From Beijerinckiaceae bacterium (GTDB taxonomy: Bacteria; Pseudomonadota; Alphaproteobacteria; Rhizobiales; Beijerinckiaceae): DNA of 64,000 bases. The position numbers were made by a program, and so were the translations under genes. The notes beneath the pieces are model-generated. The model saw only the letters and a list, made by a program, of their open reading frames with translations, did no database searches and was not told where the DNA came from. The stretch covers positions 1 to 64,000 of the forward strand of contig CANGTC010000004.1 in NCBI GenBank assembly GCA_947456505.1, read 5' to 3'. Position 1 is the first letter of the stretch; every line of letters starts with the position of its first letter. Shown piece by piece: positions 8,483 through 17,044 of the stretch.

Positions 8483-9322
8483 TCACTCGCCCTTTTTCGC
8501 GAGCGCGCCGGTGAAGTCGCCGCGCTCGATCTTGATGCCCTTGATGACCTCCTTCACCGTGCCGCAGAGCGGCAAGCTGAGGCGCAGCCGGTCCGCCTCG
8601 CTGAGCACGATCATCATGTCCTTCTCGGCCCAGGGCATGGGTTGCTTGTCGATCTGGGTCTCCATGGCCCAGTTGTGGGCGCTGCTCTGAAGCAGCATGT
8701 CGCGCATGGCGCCGGCGTCGACTCCATAATTCTCGGCGAGCTTGAAGCCCTCCGTGTTGGCGGAGATGCAGGCCCATAGGATGAGGTTGTTGACCATCTT
8801 GCCCACCTGACCCGCCCCCGCCGGCCCGATGCGATGCACGGAATCCGCGAAGGTGGCGAAGGCCGGGCGGCAGCGGTCGAAGGCCTCTTCATCGCCGCCG
8901 CCGGTGATCAGCAGCTTGCCCGCCTCGGCGGCGCCTTCGCCCCGGCAGATCGGAATGTCGAGGGGAATGAGGCCCCGCGCCTCCAGTCTTTGGGCGATGG
9001 CGCTCTGGGTGGCGGGATTGATCGTCGCGCCCACGGCCACGATGGCGCCGGGCCGTGCGCCCTCCACCACGCCATGGGGGCCGAAAATGACCTCCTCCAC
9101 CTGCTGTTCATAGGCGGTGAGGACGATGATGAGGTCGCTTTGGGCGGCGGCTTGCGCCGGGGTCGCGGCGATCTCCACCTTGTTGGCGCGGGCGAATTCG
9201 ATGGCGGCGGGGTTCACATCGACGCCATGGACTGCGAAGCCCGCGTTCACGAGATGCCGGGCGATGGGGCCACCCATCTTGCCAAGGCCGATCAAAGCAA
9301 TGCTGGCGATTGGAGCCACCAT
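8483..9322 (-). CDS. NAD(P)-dependent dehydrogenase, 3-hydroxyisobutyrate dehydrogenase family
   Basis: This 279-residue protein has an N-terminal Rossmann fold (IALIGLGKMGGPIARHL, residues 8-24) and the C-terminal helical domain with the catalytic lysine in GQVGKMVNN (Lys175). The usual substrate motif D-A-P-V-S-G-G is replaced by DIPICRG at about 122-128, so the substrate is probably not a standard beta-hydroxyacid. Related proteins include imine reductases and tartronate semialdehyde reductases. A GGGAGG ribosome site precedes the ATG. It is the first gene of the liv operon 1 transcript and may act on the product of the LLM enzyme (inference). Confidence 0.85.
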   Translation of the reverse strand: MVAPIASIALIGLGKMGGPIARHLVNAGFAVHGVDVNPAAIEFARANKVEIAATPAQAAAQSDLIIVLTAYEQQVEEVIFGPHGVVEGARPGAIVAVGATINPATQSAIAQRLEARGLIPLDIPICRGEGAAEAGKLLITGGGDEEAFDRCRPAFATFADSVHRIGPAGAGQVGKMVNNLILWACISANTEGFKLAENYGVDAGAMRDMLLQSSAHNWAMETQIDKQPMPWAEKDMMIVLSEADRLRLSLPLCGTVKEVIKGIKIERGDFTGALAKKGE

Positions 9323-9875
9323 GTTTCCCTCCCGAAGGCTGAGCTCTGCGGCCAGCGCTATCTCTTTGACACGAAGTTGTAGACGCCTTGGGGCAGGGCG
9401 GCAAGGTGAGGCCAGACCTCTTCCTCGCTATAGGAGGAGGCGACGCGTCATAAATGCGCTACCGCATAGCCCGGGTCAGACAATCAGGCCTGCGGGGAGA
9501 ATCTGTGACGATTTTGTCGCCTTCGGGCGTAGGTTCACGTTCATTTTGGAAGAAATGCTCGTTTTACGAGTATTTTTGCGTTGCAAAAACGTCACATTCC
9601 CCAGGGGAAACTTTGTCGCTTTCCATCGTTTGCCGAAATTTTCATCAGACAACCCGCGCCAAATGAAGGCTGTGAATCTCCTCTTATTGCTCTGGCGAAG
9701 GTTGGTTTTCCCGGGCTTTGCGATGTCGGCTCTGGCCACCCTTGTGGATTGGGCGCCTTTTTCGCGCCATGTGGGATTAATTTTCGGTCACTACTGAACA
9801 AACTTGAGGCTTCACAAGCGATAACGTGGCCGCGATCTTGGCTGAGACTTAACCAGTCCTCAGGAGATCGCATCA
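9323..9875. other. 553-base intergenic region
   Basis: No complete gene is visible. The 5' flank of the minus-strand operon contains a 29-codon open stretch (9358-9447, minus) ending QGVYNFVSKR and TAG. It has no start codon and may be a decayed gene end. The middle (9530-9640) is AT-rich, with two small hairpins: CTCG-TTTTA-CGAG and TTTTTGC-GTT-GCAAAAA. The right part is the leader of the outer-membrane protein gene, with AGGAG about 9 bases before its ATG. Promoters for both divergent units must lie here, but none could be assigned with confidence. Confidence 0.5.
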
Positions 9876-10841
9876 ATGTTTCGTCATTTCGCTCTCGCCG
9901 CCGCTGCGGCGACCATCGCCACCACCGGTCTTGCTTCGGCCGCAGATCTGCCCAGCAAGAAGTCCGTCCCCACCCTCGCCGCCGCTGAGCCCAGCGCCAT
10001 CCATGGCTTCATGGATTTCGGTTACGCCAATGGCCGCGTGACCGGTGGCGGCGTTCCGCTTTACCCGAAGGGCGCAACGCTTTTTCAGTCCGACGTTGGC
10101 GTTTCGATTGATCTTTATGGAAGCAAAACCGGCTTCATCAACAGCGTCTCTGCTATGGTTGGCGCCTGGGCGGAGTCCCGGAGCGACGTAGCGCCCGGCA
10201 AGTCCCGCATGCAGGAATACGATTGGTGGGCTGGTGCTACCGTTGGCTTTGCTGACTATTACAAGTTGACCGTTGAGAGCCTTCAGTTCCAAATTCCCGG
10301 CGCCGGCGTCAAGAAGAATATTTTCTCGTCGCTGTCCTATGATGATGCTCATCTCGGATTGCCCATCGCTCTCAACCCTTCTGTTAGCGTCATCTATAAT
10401 CAGGGTGGTGGTTTGACGTTGATGGGCTTGGGTAAGAACGAGACTTACCGCGTCGATCTGGGCATCGCGCCTGGCTACAGCTTTCAGAAGTCGACAGGGA
10501 TTCCGCTCTCCTTCTCTGTCCCCACCTCTATCTCTCTGGGACCGAAGAAGATGTATTACGCTTCGAGCCAGCCAGTTTGCGGCCCAAACAGCGATAAGGT
10601 TTGCTCGACGAGCACCTTCCAGATGTTCTCGACCGGCCTTCAGGCGAAGTATGACCTTGGTCAGTTCATTCCCAAGAAGTTCGGTGCCTGGACGGCCAAA
10701 GCTGGCGTGCAGTATTATCACCTGATGAGTGATGCTGTGCAGGGCAACCAGGTAGACAAGGTTGGTCCGCCGATTGTGTTGTATCCGGCCACGAAGTCCA
10801 ACTTCACGGTCATCTCCGCAGGCCTTGGCGTCAGCTTCTGA
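9876..10841 (+). CDS. Outer-membrane beta-barrel protein
   Basis: This 321-residue protein has a clear Sec signal peptide (MFRHFALAAAAATIATTGLASA, then ADLPSKK). The rest alternates short amphipathic strands and ends in GLGVSF, the C-terminal aromatic expected for outer-membrane insertion. The ADLPxKK start is common in porin-like Omps of Hyphomicrobiales. It may be a small-molecule channel, but no specific porin family is recognised. It has its own AGGAG site and is followed by a strong terminator, so it is a single-gene unit. Confidence 0.8.
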   Translation: MFRHFALAAAAATIATTGLASAADLPSKKSVPTLAAAEPSAIHGFMDFGYANGRVTGGGVPLYPKGATLFQSDVGVSIDLYGSKTGFINSVSAMVGAWAESRSDVAPGKSRMQEYDWWAGATVGFADYYKLTVESLQFQIPGAGVKKNIFSSLSYDDAHLGLPIALNPSVSVIYNQGGGLTLMGLGKNETYRVDLGIAPGYSFQKSTGIPLSFSVPTSISLGPKKMYYASSQPVCGPNSDKVCSTSTFQMFSTGLQAKYDLGQFIPKKFGAWTAKAGVQYYHLMSDAVQGNQVDKVGPPIVLYPATKSNFTVISAGLGVSF

Positions 10842-10866
10842 TCCAGGCTAATGCGAACCAAATCAG

Positions 10867-10897
10867 AACGCGGCGGGGTTTTCTCCGCCGCGTTTTT
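10867..10897 (+). terminator. Rho-independent terminator
   Basis: A perfect 10-bp stem (AACGCGGCGG / CCGCCGCGTT) with an 8-base loop is followed by TTTTT. It lies 25 bases after the outer-membrane protein stop. It is the clearest intrinsic terminator in the window. Confidence 0.92.
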
Positions 10898-10988
10898 CGT
10901 TCGCCGCATCTCGAGAGCGGCCTTGGCTGGGTGCTGAACCCACAGGCCTTGCAGACGTTTCCCCAAAGCTAACGAAAGGGGTGGCGTC

Positions 10989-11318
10989 ATGTTGAAAATA
11001 TCCGGTTGTCTGGGACTTGGCGTTTTTCTGGCCCTCGGTTCCCCAGACTCCGCCATGGCGACGGATCTGGAGGCGCCCAAGCCCGCGCCCAAAGCCCATC
11101 GCCTCCACCATCATCACCCCGCGCGCCTCGCGCTGCCGGGTCCGATCCTGTCAATTCGCGTGACCCGTAGCCCCACCTGCGGCGCCTGGTTCGCCCGTTA
11201 TCCCGCCTTTGCGCAGGCCAGTTGCCGGGATTACGAGGGTTTCCTGGCCGCCTATGATCCGCGCGCTCCCGCCGGCGTCGGCCGCTACAGCTTTCGCGCC
11301 TATTACGGTCTGCGCTGA
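10989..11318 (+). CDS. Small exported His-rich protein of unknown function
   Basis: This 109-residue protein has a signal peptide (MLKISGCLGLGVFLALG, cleavage near SAMA-TD). A Pro/Ala/Lys segment leads into HRLHHHHPARLALPG. The C terminus carries two cysteines (TCGAWF and SCRDYEGF, about residues 63 and 78), which could form a disulfide in the periplasm. An AAGGGG site lies 9-10 bases before the ATG. The histidine cluster suggests metal contact, but no family was recognised. It stands alone between the terminator and the cupin gene. Confidence 0.6.
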   Translation: MLKISGCLGLGVFLALGSPDSAMATDLEAPKPAPKAHRLHHHHPARLALPGPILSIRVTRSPTCGAWFARYPAFAQASCRDYEGFLAAYDPRAPAGVGRYSFRAYYGLR

Positions 11319-11411
11319 TCCCTTGTCGCCAGCCCCACCGCCTTCGCCCCATCTCGCCCTGCGCAGCGCAAGGCGCTATAGTCGAGGCAAGGGTAGGGGA
11401 GGAACCGCGAC

Positions 11412-11954
11412 ATGGATTTGAAACAAGCCACGATGCGCAGGGTGGTCACCGGTCATGCGGAGGATGGCAAGGCCATTGTCCTCTTCGACGATCATGTGCC
11501 CAGCAAGGTTTCGCGCCCGGACACAGGCATCGTCGCCCACTGGGTCTGGACCACCGACCAGACCCCCGCCGATATTACAGTGAAAAACGACACCTCGACG
11601 GTTCGGCGCGGCCTGACGCCCCCTGTCGGCGGCACGATCTTCCGCGTGGTCGATTTTCCGCCGACCTCCGCCGACGTCGCCGCCATGGATCATGCCAAGG
11701 TGGCGCAGGGCCTGGGCCTTGAGATGGAGGCGGGCAAGCGTTACCCGCCCAACCATCCCCTGATGCATTTCACCGAGACCATCGACTACGCCATCGTCCT
11801 GCAGGGCCAGATCGACATGCAGCTCGACGATTCCACGGTCACGCTCGGCCCCGGCGATCTGATCGTCCAGCAGGCGACCAACCACGCCTGGATCAATCGC
11901 GGCACGGAGATCTGTCGGATCGCCTTCATTCTCATCAGCTCGAAGCCTCTGTGA
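11412..11954 (+). CDS. Cupin domain protein
   Basis: This 180-residue protein has a C-terminal cupin barrel (HFTETIDYAIVLQGQIDMQL, GPGDLIVQQATNHAWIN) that supplies likely metal-binding His/Glu positions. The first 90 residues form a second, degenerate strand-rich region. Small cupins of this kind, found beside hydrolases and decarboxylases, often act as metal-dependent ring-cleavage or isomerase enzymes or as ligand binders; the reaction here is unknown. A GGGGAGG site lies 7-8 bases upstream of the ATG. It probably starts the plus-strand run with the CocE-type hydrolase, 30 bases downstream. Confidence 0.82.
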   Translation: MDLKQATMRRVVTGHAEDGKAIVLFDDHVPSKVSRPDTGIVAHWVWTTDQTPADITVKNDTSTVRRGLTPPVGGTIFRVVDFPPTSADVAAMDHAKVAQGLGLEMEAGKRYPPNHPLMHFTETIDYAIVLQGQIDMQLDDSTVTLGPGDLIVQQATNHAWINRGTEICRIAFILISSKPL

Positions 11955-11984
11955 GACAGCTTTAAATCCCGGGGAGGCGTCAGC

Positions 11985-13685
11985 ATGCTGCTCGACAAGA
12001 ATGTGCAAATTCCCATGCGCGTGGGTGATACGCTCTGCGCCAATGTGTTCCGGCCGGAGGCGCCGGGGACCTATCCCGTCATCATGACGCTCGGTCCCTA
12101 TGGCAAGGATGTCCACGTCAGCCAGTTCATGCCGGCTGCCTGGGAGCATATCCAGACGAGCCAGCCGGATATTCTGGCGAAATCCTCCTGCAAATATCTG
12201 GTCTTCGAGACGCCGGACCCGGAGGTCTGGGTTCCCCAGGGCTATGTGGTCGTGAAGATCGACTCGCGCGGGGCTGGAAAGACGCCGGGGTTTCTGGACG
12301 TCAATTCGCCCGCCGAGTCCCGCGACCTCTATGACGCCATCGAATGGGCGGGGGTGCAGCCCTGGAGCAATGGCAAGGTGGGCCTGCTCGGCATCTCCTA
12401 TTATGCGGCGGGACAGTGGAGCGTGGCGGCCCTGCGCCCGCCCCATCTTGCCGCCATGATACCCTGGCAGGGCACCCACGATTTCTATCGTGACCGCACC
12501 CGGCAAGACGGCATCTTTTCCGCAGGCTTCCTCCATAGCTGGTGGCCACGCAGCGTCTTGCGCAACCAGCACGGCAACCCCGCGAGCCCCTTCCTCGATA
12601 TCGACACGGGCCAGCGCAACACCGGCGAGGCCGCCCTCAGCGACGCTGAGTTGAAGGCGAACCGCACCGACTATATCGGCGACGTCCTCGCCCATCCCTT
12701 GCTCGACGATTGGTACAAGGCCCGCTGCCCCGATCTGTCGAAGATCGAGATCCCGGCCCTGGTGGTCGCCAATTGGGGCGGGCTGGGCCTGCATCTGCGC
12801 GGCACCATTGGCGGCTATCTGGACCTTGGTTCAAAGGAGAAATGGCTGAAGGTTCAGTCCGGCTCCTATTTCGCCACTTTCTGGCATCCCGACAATGTGG
12901 CGATGCAACGCCGCTTCTTCGACCGCTATCTCAAGGGCCTCGACAATGGCTGGGAGAACGAGCCGCCGGTCACCGTGGAGGTGCGCTCGGCGGAGGACGG
13001 CGTCGCGGGCCTGCTGACCGGCGAGCAATGGCCATTGCCAGACTTGCAATGGTCGCGGCTGCATCTCGATCTCGCCCATAAGGCCTTGTCGCCTGCGGCG
13101 GGCGCTGACGCCATCATGAGCTACCCGGCCATCGGGGAGGGCGTCACTCTCATGTCCGCGCCGCTGGAGCGCGAGACCTGGCTGGCGGGGCCTGTCCGCC
13201 TGCGCATCTGGGTCGCCTCCGACACTGCTGATCTCGATCTCTTCGCGACCCTGCGCGCCTTTGACAGGCAGGGCAGGGAGCTGACCTTCTACAGCGCCAT
13301 CGAGCCGCGCTGTCCGGTCTCCCAGGGCTGGCTGCGCGCTTCCCATCGCAAGCTGGATGCCGCCCGCACCAATGACTTGCGGCCCGTCCATACCCACGAT
13401 GAAGCCCAGCCCCTGACGCCGGGCGAGGCCTATGCGCTTGACGTGGAGATCTGGGCCACCAGCGTCGCTGTGCCTGCTGGTGGGCGTCTGGCGCTGACCC
13501 TGCAGGGCTGCGATTTCGAGCGGCCCAACGTGGAGGGCCCCTTCAAGGGGTCCGGCTTCTTCACTCATGAGAGCGAGGCGGATCGTCCCGCCGCTGTCTT
13601 CGGGGGACAGCACACCATCATGTCCGGCGGCGAGCGCCAGTCATGGTTGCAACTCCCGATTGTGGGCGCGCCCGGGGCGAAATGA
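11985..13685 (+). CDS. CocE/NonD family hydrolase
   Basis: This 566-residue serine hydrolase has the alpha/beta fold of the X-Pro dipeptidyl-peptidase and cocaine esterase group. The nucleophile elbow GISYYAAGQW places Ser138. A conserved W-G-G-hinge (VVANWGGLGLHLRG) and the PDNVAMQRRFFDRYLKG stretch follow, and a C-terminal jelly-roll domain starts near residue 390. Family members hydrolyse esters or acyl amides. No signal peptide is seen, so it should be cytoplasmic. It follows the cupin with a good GGGGAGG site and precedes a binding-protein gene by 38 bases, suggesting a shared operon. Confidence 0.88.
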   Translation: MLLDKNVQIPMRVGDTLCANVFRPEAPGTYPVIMTLGPYGKDVHVSQFMPAAWEHIQTSQPDILAKSSCKYLVFETPDPEVWVPQGYVVVKIDSRGAGKTPGFLDVNSPAESRDLYDAIEWAGVQPWSNGKVGLLGISYYAAGQWSVAALRPPHLAAMIPWQGTHDFYRDRTRQDGIFSAGFLHSWWPRSVLRNQHGNPASPFLDIDTGQRNTGEAALSDAELKANRTDYIGDVLAHPLLDDWYKARCPDLSKIEIPALVVANWGGLGLHLRGTIGGYLDLGSKEKWLKVQSGSYFATFWHPDNVAMQRRFFDRYLKGLDNGWENEPPVTVEVRSAEDGVAGLLTGEQWPLPDLQWSRLHLDLAHKALSPAAGADAIMSYPAIGEGVTLMSAPLERETWLAGPVRLRIWVASDTADLDLFATLRAFDRQGRELTFYSAIEPRCPVSQGWLRASHRKLDAARTNDLRPVHTHDEAQPLTPGEAYALDVEIWATSVAVPAGGRLALTLQGCDFERPNVEGPFKGSGFFTHESEADRPAAVFGGQHTIMSGGERQSWLQLPIVGAPGAK

Positions 13686-13723
13686 ACAGGCGCATTCTGA
13701 GGCGCCAAAGGGAGGGTATAAGC

Positions 13724-14650
13724 ATGATGAACCGCAGGGATCTTCTGGCAAGCGGCGCGGCCGCCGTCGCAGCTTCGGCTTTGCCTGCCCGCGCCGCCGA
13801 TGCGATCCAGATGTCGACCCTTGCGGGGCTCGACTATCTTGGGCCGCTGATCGCCAAGGATGCGGGTCTTTTCGCCAAACAGGGCCTTGATGTGGCGGTG
13901 CAGATCGCCACCCAGGCGCCGGCCTTGCTGCCCGCCGTTATCGGCGGCGCCTTGCAGGTGGGCGTTTCGACCGGCATTCAGGTTGCAATCGCCAATGAGG
14001 CCGGGCTCGACGTTGCGATCGTCGCAGCCGCTGGCGTGATCACGCCGCAATATGTGACCACGGCGGTCGTCATGCGGCCTGACGTGAACCTGGAGAAGCC
14101 TGCCGATTTCATCGGCAAGAAGATCCTGACGCCCGGCATCAACGGCGCGTTCCACACGCTTTTCCTTCGCTATCTGAAACACGGCGGTGTCGAGGCCCAG
14201 CAGGTCACCTTCATTGAGGGCGGCTTCGCCCAGATGCCTGACTTGCTGAAGGCCAAGCAGGTGGACGCAGTGCTCGCCGCCGAGCCCTTCCTGACGCGCA
14301 TGATCGATAGCGGGGTAGGCAAGCGGTTAAACTACTTCGTGCCGGACAGAGATTATGTCGTCGCCAGCTTTTACATCGCCAAGCGCAGTTGGGTCGACGC
14401 GCACAAGAGCGACTTGGAGAAGATCAGGGCCGCCCTGCGTGAGTCCGCCAGCCTCACCAAGTCCAGCCCAGGCGTTGTGTCCGAGGCCATCGCCAAATAT
14501 CTGAAGCTGCCGCCCGATGTGGTGAAGACCCTGAGGGCTTCGGAACCGGTGGTCGACGTGCGGCGTGATGATGTGCAGTTCTGGTGCGACCTGGCGTTGC
14601 AATTCCAGTTGCTGCGCAATCCGGTCGATGGCGCGACCCTGATTGTTTGA
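13724..14650 (+). CDS. NitT/TauT-type periplasmic binding protein, orphan
   Basis: This 308-residue protein begins with a Tat-like leader (MNRRDLLASGAAAVAASALPARAAD). It has the type II binding fold typical of nitrate, sulfonate and pyrimidine-precursor binders (AGLFAKQGLDVAVQ; GGALQVGVSTGIQVAIA; LKAKQVDAVLAAEPF). No ATPase or permease adjoins it; the nearest complete NitT/TauT system is 6.5 kb downstream. Start chosen at the first of two tandem ATGs, 8 bases after GGGAGG. The ligand is unknown. Confidence 0.85.
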   Translation: MMNRRDLLASGAAAVAASALPARAADAIQMSTLAGLDYLGPLIAKDAGLFAKQGLDVAVQIATQAPALLPAVIGGALQVGVSTGIQVAIANEAGLDVAIVAAAGVITPQYVTTAVVMRPDVNLEKPADFIGKKILTPGINGAFHTLFLRYLKHGGVEAQQVTFIEGGFAQMPDLLKAKQVDAVLAAEPFLTRMIDSGVGKRLNYFVPDRDYVVASFYIAKRSWVDAHKSDLEKIRAALRESASLTKSSPGVVSEAIAKYLKLPPDVVKTLRASEPVVDVRRDDVQFWCDLALQFQLLRNPVDGATLIV

Positions 14651-14681
14651 GCAGCGCCGTGAAGCCTTTGGAGAGCGTGAC

Positions 14682-14710
14682 GCCGACCGCGCCTGCTTCG
14701 CGCGGTCGGC
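14682..14710 (+). terminator. Strong hairpin, possible terminator
   Basis: A perfect 10-bp inverted repeat (GCCGACCGCG, 9-base loop, CGCGGTCGGC) lies 32 bases after the binding-protein stop. There is no U tract, so it may act with Rho or as an mRNA 3' barrier. With the promoter-like sequence that follows, it marks a likely transcription unit boundary. Confidence 0.45.
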
Positions 14711-14786
14711 GGCCGCCAGTGCGCGCAAGGTCATGCGCAGCCGTATTTCGCAAATGAAACCAGAGTTTTTTCGCTGTTCCGCACTA

Positions 14787-14815
14787 TTGTCAACGGTGGT
14801 CGATTCACCTAGCCT
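14787..14815 (+). promoter_or_regulatory. Possible sigma-70-type promoter
   Basis: TTGTCA and TAGCCT are separated by 17 bases. The -10 ends 27 bases before the ATG of the TPP enzyme subunit. The match is moderate and only positional support is available. Confidence 0.3.
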
Positions 14816-14841
14816 TGTCCAGGCGTCAGGAGAACAAAGCA

Positions 14842-15366
14842 ATGCATGAGCCAGCAGGACGGTCTGCGAAACAGAAACAGGTGGCTGAGGCCATCGCCAA
14901 TGAGCTCGCGTCTTGCGGCGTGAAGATGGTGGCGAGCCTGCCGGACAACTGGGTGGCCGAACTCATCGAGACGCTTGATCAGGATGAACGCTTCCAGCAT
15001 GTGCCCGTCAATCGCGAGGAATCGGCCATCGGGCTCTGTTCGGGCGCTTTCATGGGCGCCATGGGATCGGCGGCCCTGATGGGCGCCTCGGGTCTCATGA
15101 CGACGATCTATGCGATCACCAAGATCAACTATTCCTATGAAATCCCGCTATTGCTGTTGACCACCTTGCGTGGCGCCCCTGGCGATCATCACAAGCACCA
15201 TGTCTCCAACGGGCTCTATTTCCTCCCGGTGCTCGACGCGATCAGCCTTCCTTACATGATCGTGAACGAGGCCAAGGACATTCCTCTGATTTCGCGCGCC
15301 TATCACCACAGCCGCACCTTCTCGCGCCCTGTCGTCGTCGCGCTCACCCGCGATCTTTTGAAGTGA
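14842..15366 (+). CDS. TPP-dependent decarboxylase, PYR-domain subunit (sulfopyruvate decarboxylase alpha-like)
   Basis: This 174-residue protein corresponds to the N-terminal pyrimidine-binding half of a thiamine-diphosphate decarboxylase. The catalytic glutamate lies in NREESAIGLCSGAFMGA, as in ComD and phosphonopyruvate decarboxylases. The GDHHKHH stretch is also characteristic. It must pair with the PP-domain subunit encoded 8 bases downstream. The likely reaction is non-oxidative decarboxylation of a 3-substituted pyruvate (sulfo-, phosphono- or similar). The ATG at 14842 follows AGGAGA. No sulfolactate or phosphonate genes are adjacent, so the natural substrate is uncertain. Confidence 0.82.
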   Translation: MHEPAGRSAKQKQVAEAIANELASCGVKMVASLPDNWVAELIETLDQDERFQHVPVNREESAIGLCSGAFMGAMGSAALMGASGLMTTIYAITKINYSYEIPLLLLTTLRGAPGDHHKHHVSNGLYFLPVLDAISLPYMIVNEAKDIPLISRAYHHSRTFSRPVVVALTRDLLK

Positions 15367-15374
15367 GGCCGACC

Positions 15375-15986
15375 ATGAATTATGTTGACTGCTTCCGCTT
15401 CCTCGCCGCGCGCCGCTCGAACCAGATCGTCATCACCTCCGCCGGCAACTCGGGCCAGGCCTGGTGGGAGGCCTCTCGCGATTCCGAAAGCTCCTTCTAT
15501 CTCGACGCCTCCATGTCCCTTTCGACCATGTTCGGCTGCGGCCTTGCGGTGGCGCAGCCAAGCCTGAAGATCTGGGCCTTCATGGGCGACGGCGCCTTCT
15601 GCATGAATCCGGGCATGCTGATGGTGGAAAAGCAATTGTCGCCGTCGAACCTGATCCACTTCCTGGTGTCGAACCGCAGTTATGGCGCGACGTCCAACGC
15701 CGCGCTGCCCAATCGCGCCAGCAACGACTATGGCGCCATCGCCCGAGGCATGGGACTTGATCGCGTGTTCACCATCGCCTCGATCGCCGAGTTCGAACAG
15801 CATTTCGACGAGATCGAAAATCCGGCGACGCCCGCCCATACCTTCGTGGTGCTTGAAGTGGAGCCCTTCACCGACGCCGAGCAACGCCTCCAGCAGCCGC
15901 CCTTCGACGCGCCGGAATTGAAATATCGCTTCGGCCGCGAAATCGAAAGGCGCACGGGTTGCGATATTTTCGGCTATAGCCTCTAG
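15375..15986 (+). CDS. TPP-dependent decarboxylase, PP-domain subunit (sulfopyruvate decarboxylase beta-like)
   Basis: This 203-residue protein contains the TPP-Mg motif: GDGAFCMNPG (GDG, about residues 73-75) followed after about 27 residues by NRSYG. This is the diphosphate-binding half that completes the neighbouring PYR subunit. The split arrangement matches ComD/ComE rather than single-chain decarboxylases. The protein ends shortly after the domain, with no extra module. Its stop is followed at once by a TctC-type binding protein, so uptake and decarboxylation of an organic acid may be linked (inference). Confidence 0.82.
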   Translation: MNYVDCFRFLAARRSNQIVITSAGNSGQAWWEASRDSESSFYLDASMSLSTMFGCGLAVAQPSLKIWAFMGDGAFCMNPGMLMVEKQLSPSNLIHFLVSNRSYGATSNAALPNRASNDYGAIARGMGLDRVFTIASIAEFEQHFDEIENPATPAHTFVVLEVEPFTDAEQRLQQPPFDAPELKYRFGREIERRTGCDIFGYSL

Positions 15987-16002
15987 GGCTCTGGAGGTGT
16001 CG

Positions 16003-17037
16003 ATGATCAGCTTCAGCAGACGCGATGTGGTGAAGTCTCTCGCTGGCGCCGCCATGGTGGGCCTGGCGCCTCAAGCGGCGCAGTCGGCTGGCGCCGCAGC
16101 GGAGTTTTACAAGGGCAAGACGGTGCGCATCCTGGTCGGCTCGCCTCCTGGGGGCGGATACGATCTTTATGCGCGCATGCTTCTCCCGCATTTCGCGCAG
16201 AAACTGGGCGCAACGGTCGTCGTCGAAAATCGCGATGGAAACGGCGGCCTCATGGCGCTGAATTTCCTGCTGGGGCGTCCTGCCGATGGCCTCGCGGTCA
16301 TGCATGCGAGCGCCGAGGCTGCGGCGTTGAGTCAGTTGCTGGGGCGCGATGGCAGCGTCTGGGATGTCACCAAGCTGCATTGGCTCGCCAAGACCTCTGC
16401 TGCGCCGAAGCTCTGGTTCACCGGCAAGAATTCACGCATCAAGACCGCCCAGGACGCTTTGGCCGCCGAGCGCCTTGTCTGGGCTTCGACGGGTCCCGCC
16501 GACAATATCAGCGACGTGGCGGCGGTGATTTCCGACGCCATTGGCCTGCGATCCAAGATTGTGATCGGCTACAAGGGCGCGGGCGATATGTCGCTCGCGG
16601 TGATCAGCAACGAGGCTGATTGTGGAATTTTAAGCGCCGACTCCGCGCTCAACGGCGTGCGCAACGGGGATCTGATCCCTATCGCAATTTTTGATTCCAG
16701 GCGCTGGTCGGGCTTGCCCAATGTGCCAACCCTGGTCGAGGTGGCGAAGATCGATCCCGCCAAGGCCTGGCTGGTGGATCTGCGGCAGAAGATTGGCGAG
16801 GCGCAGCGCGCCATGGTCGCCCCGCCCAGTATGACCCCAGATCTCGTCGCTTTTCAGCGGGAAATCTGGGGGCAAATTCTCACCGACCCCGCCGTCGTCG
16901 ACGAAGGCGCGAAATCTCGTCGTGAAATCACCTATATGCCCGGCGCCGAATTGCAGGAGCTGATCGGCTCCTTGATGAAGGCGGCGGAACCCCGCGTGGC
17001 GGATATCAAACGCGTCATGCTCAACACCTATTTTTGA
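16003..17037 (+). CDS. TctC-family periplasmic binding protein, orphan
   Basis: This 344-residue protein has an RR leader (SRRDVVKSLAGAAMVG) and the TctC pattern FYKGKTVRILVGSPPGGGYD, VVENRDGNGGLMALN and GLPNVPTLVE. TctC proteins bind carboxylates for tripartite tricarboxylate transporters. No tctA or tctB gene is present in the window. The ATG at 16003 is 6 bases after GGAGG; a GTG two codons upstream is less likely. It sits between the decarboxylase subunits and the aldolase, all closely spaced, so it is probably in one operon with them. Confidence 0.85.
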   Translation: MISFSRRDVVKSLAGAAMVGLAPQAAQSAGAAAEFYKGKTVRILVGSPPGGGYDLYARMLLPHFAQKLGATVVVENRDGNGGLMALNFLLGRPADGLAVMHASAEAAALSQLLGRDGSVWDVTKLHWLAKTSAAPKLWFTGKNSRIKTAQDALAAERLVWASTGPADNISDVAAVISDAIGLRSKIVIGYKGAGDMSLAVISNEADCGILSADSALNGVRNGDLIPIAIFDSRRWSGLPNVPTLVEVAKIDPAKAWLVDLRQKIGEAQRAMVAPPSMTPDLVAFQREIWGQILTDPAVVDEGAKSRREITYMPGAELQELIGSLMKAAEPRVADIKRVMLNTYF

Positions 17038-17044
17038 AGGCTGC

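Noticed and set aside
11376-12794. 472-codon minus-strand open frame opposite the cupin and CocE genes
   Set aside because: Both plus-strand genes have clear catalytic motifs and ribosome sites. The antisense frame spans a gene boundary and has no recognisable motif.
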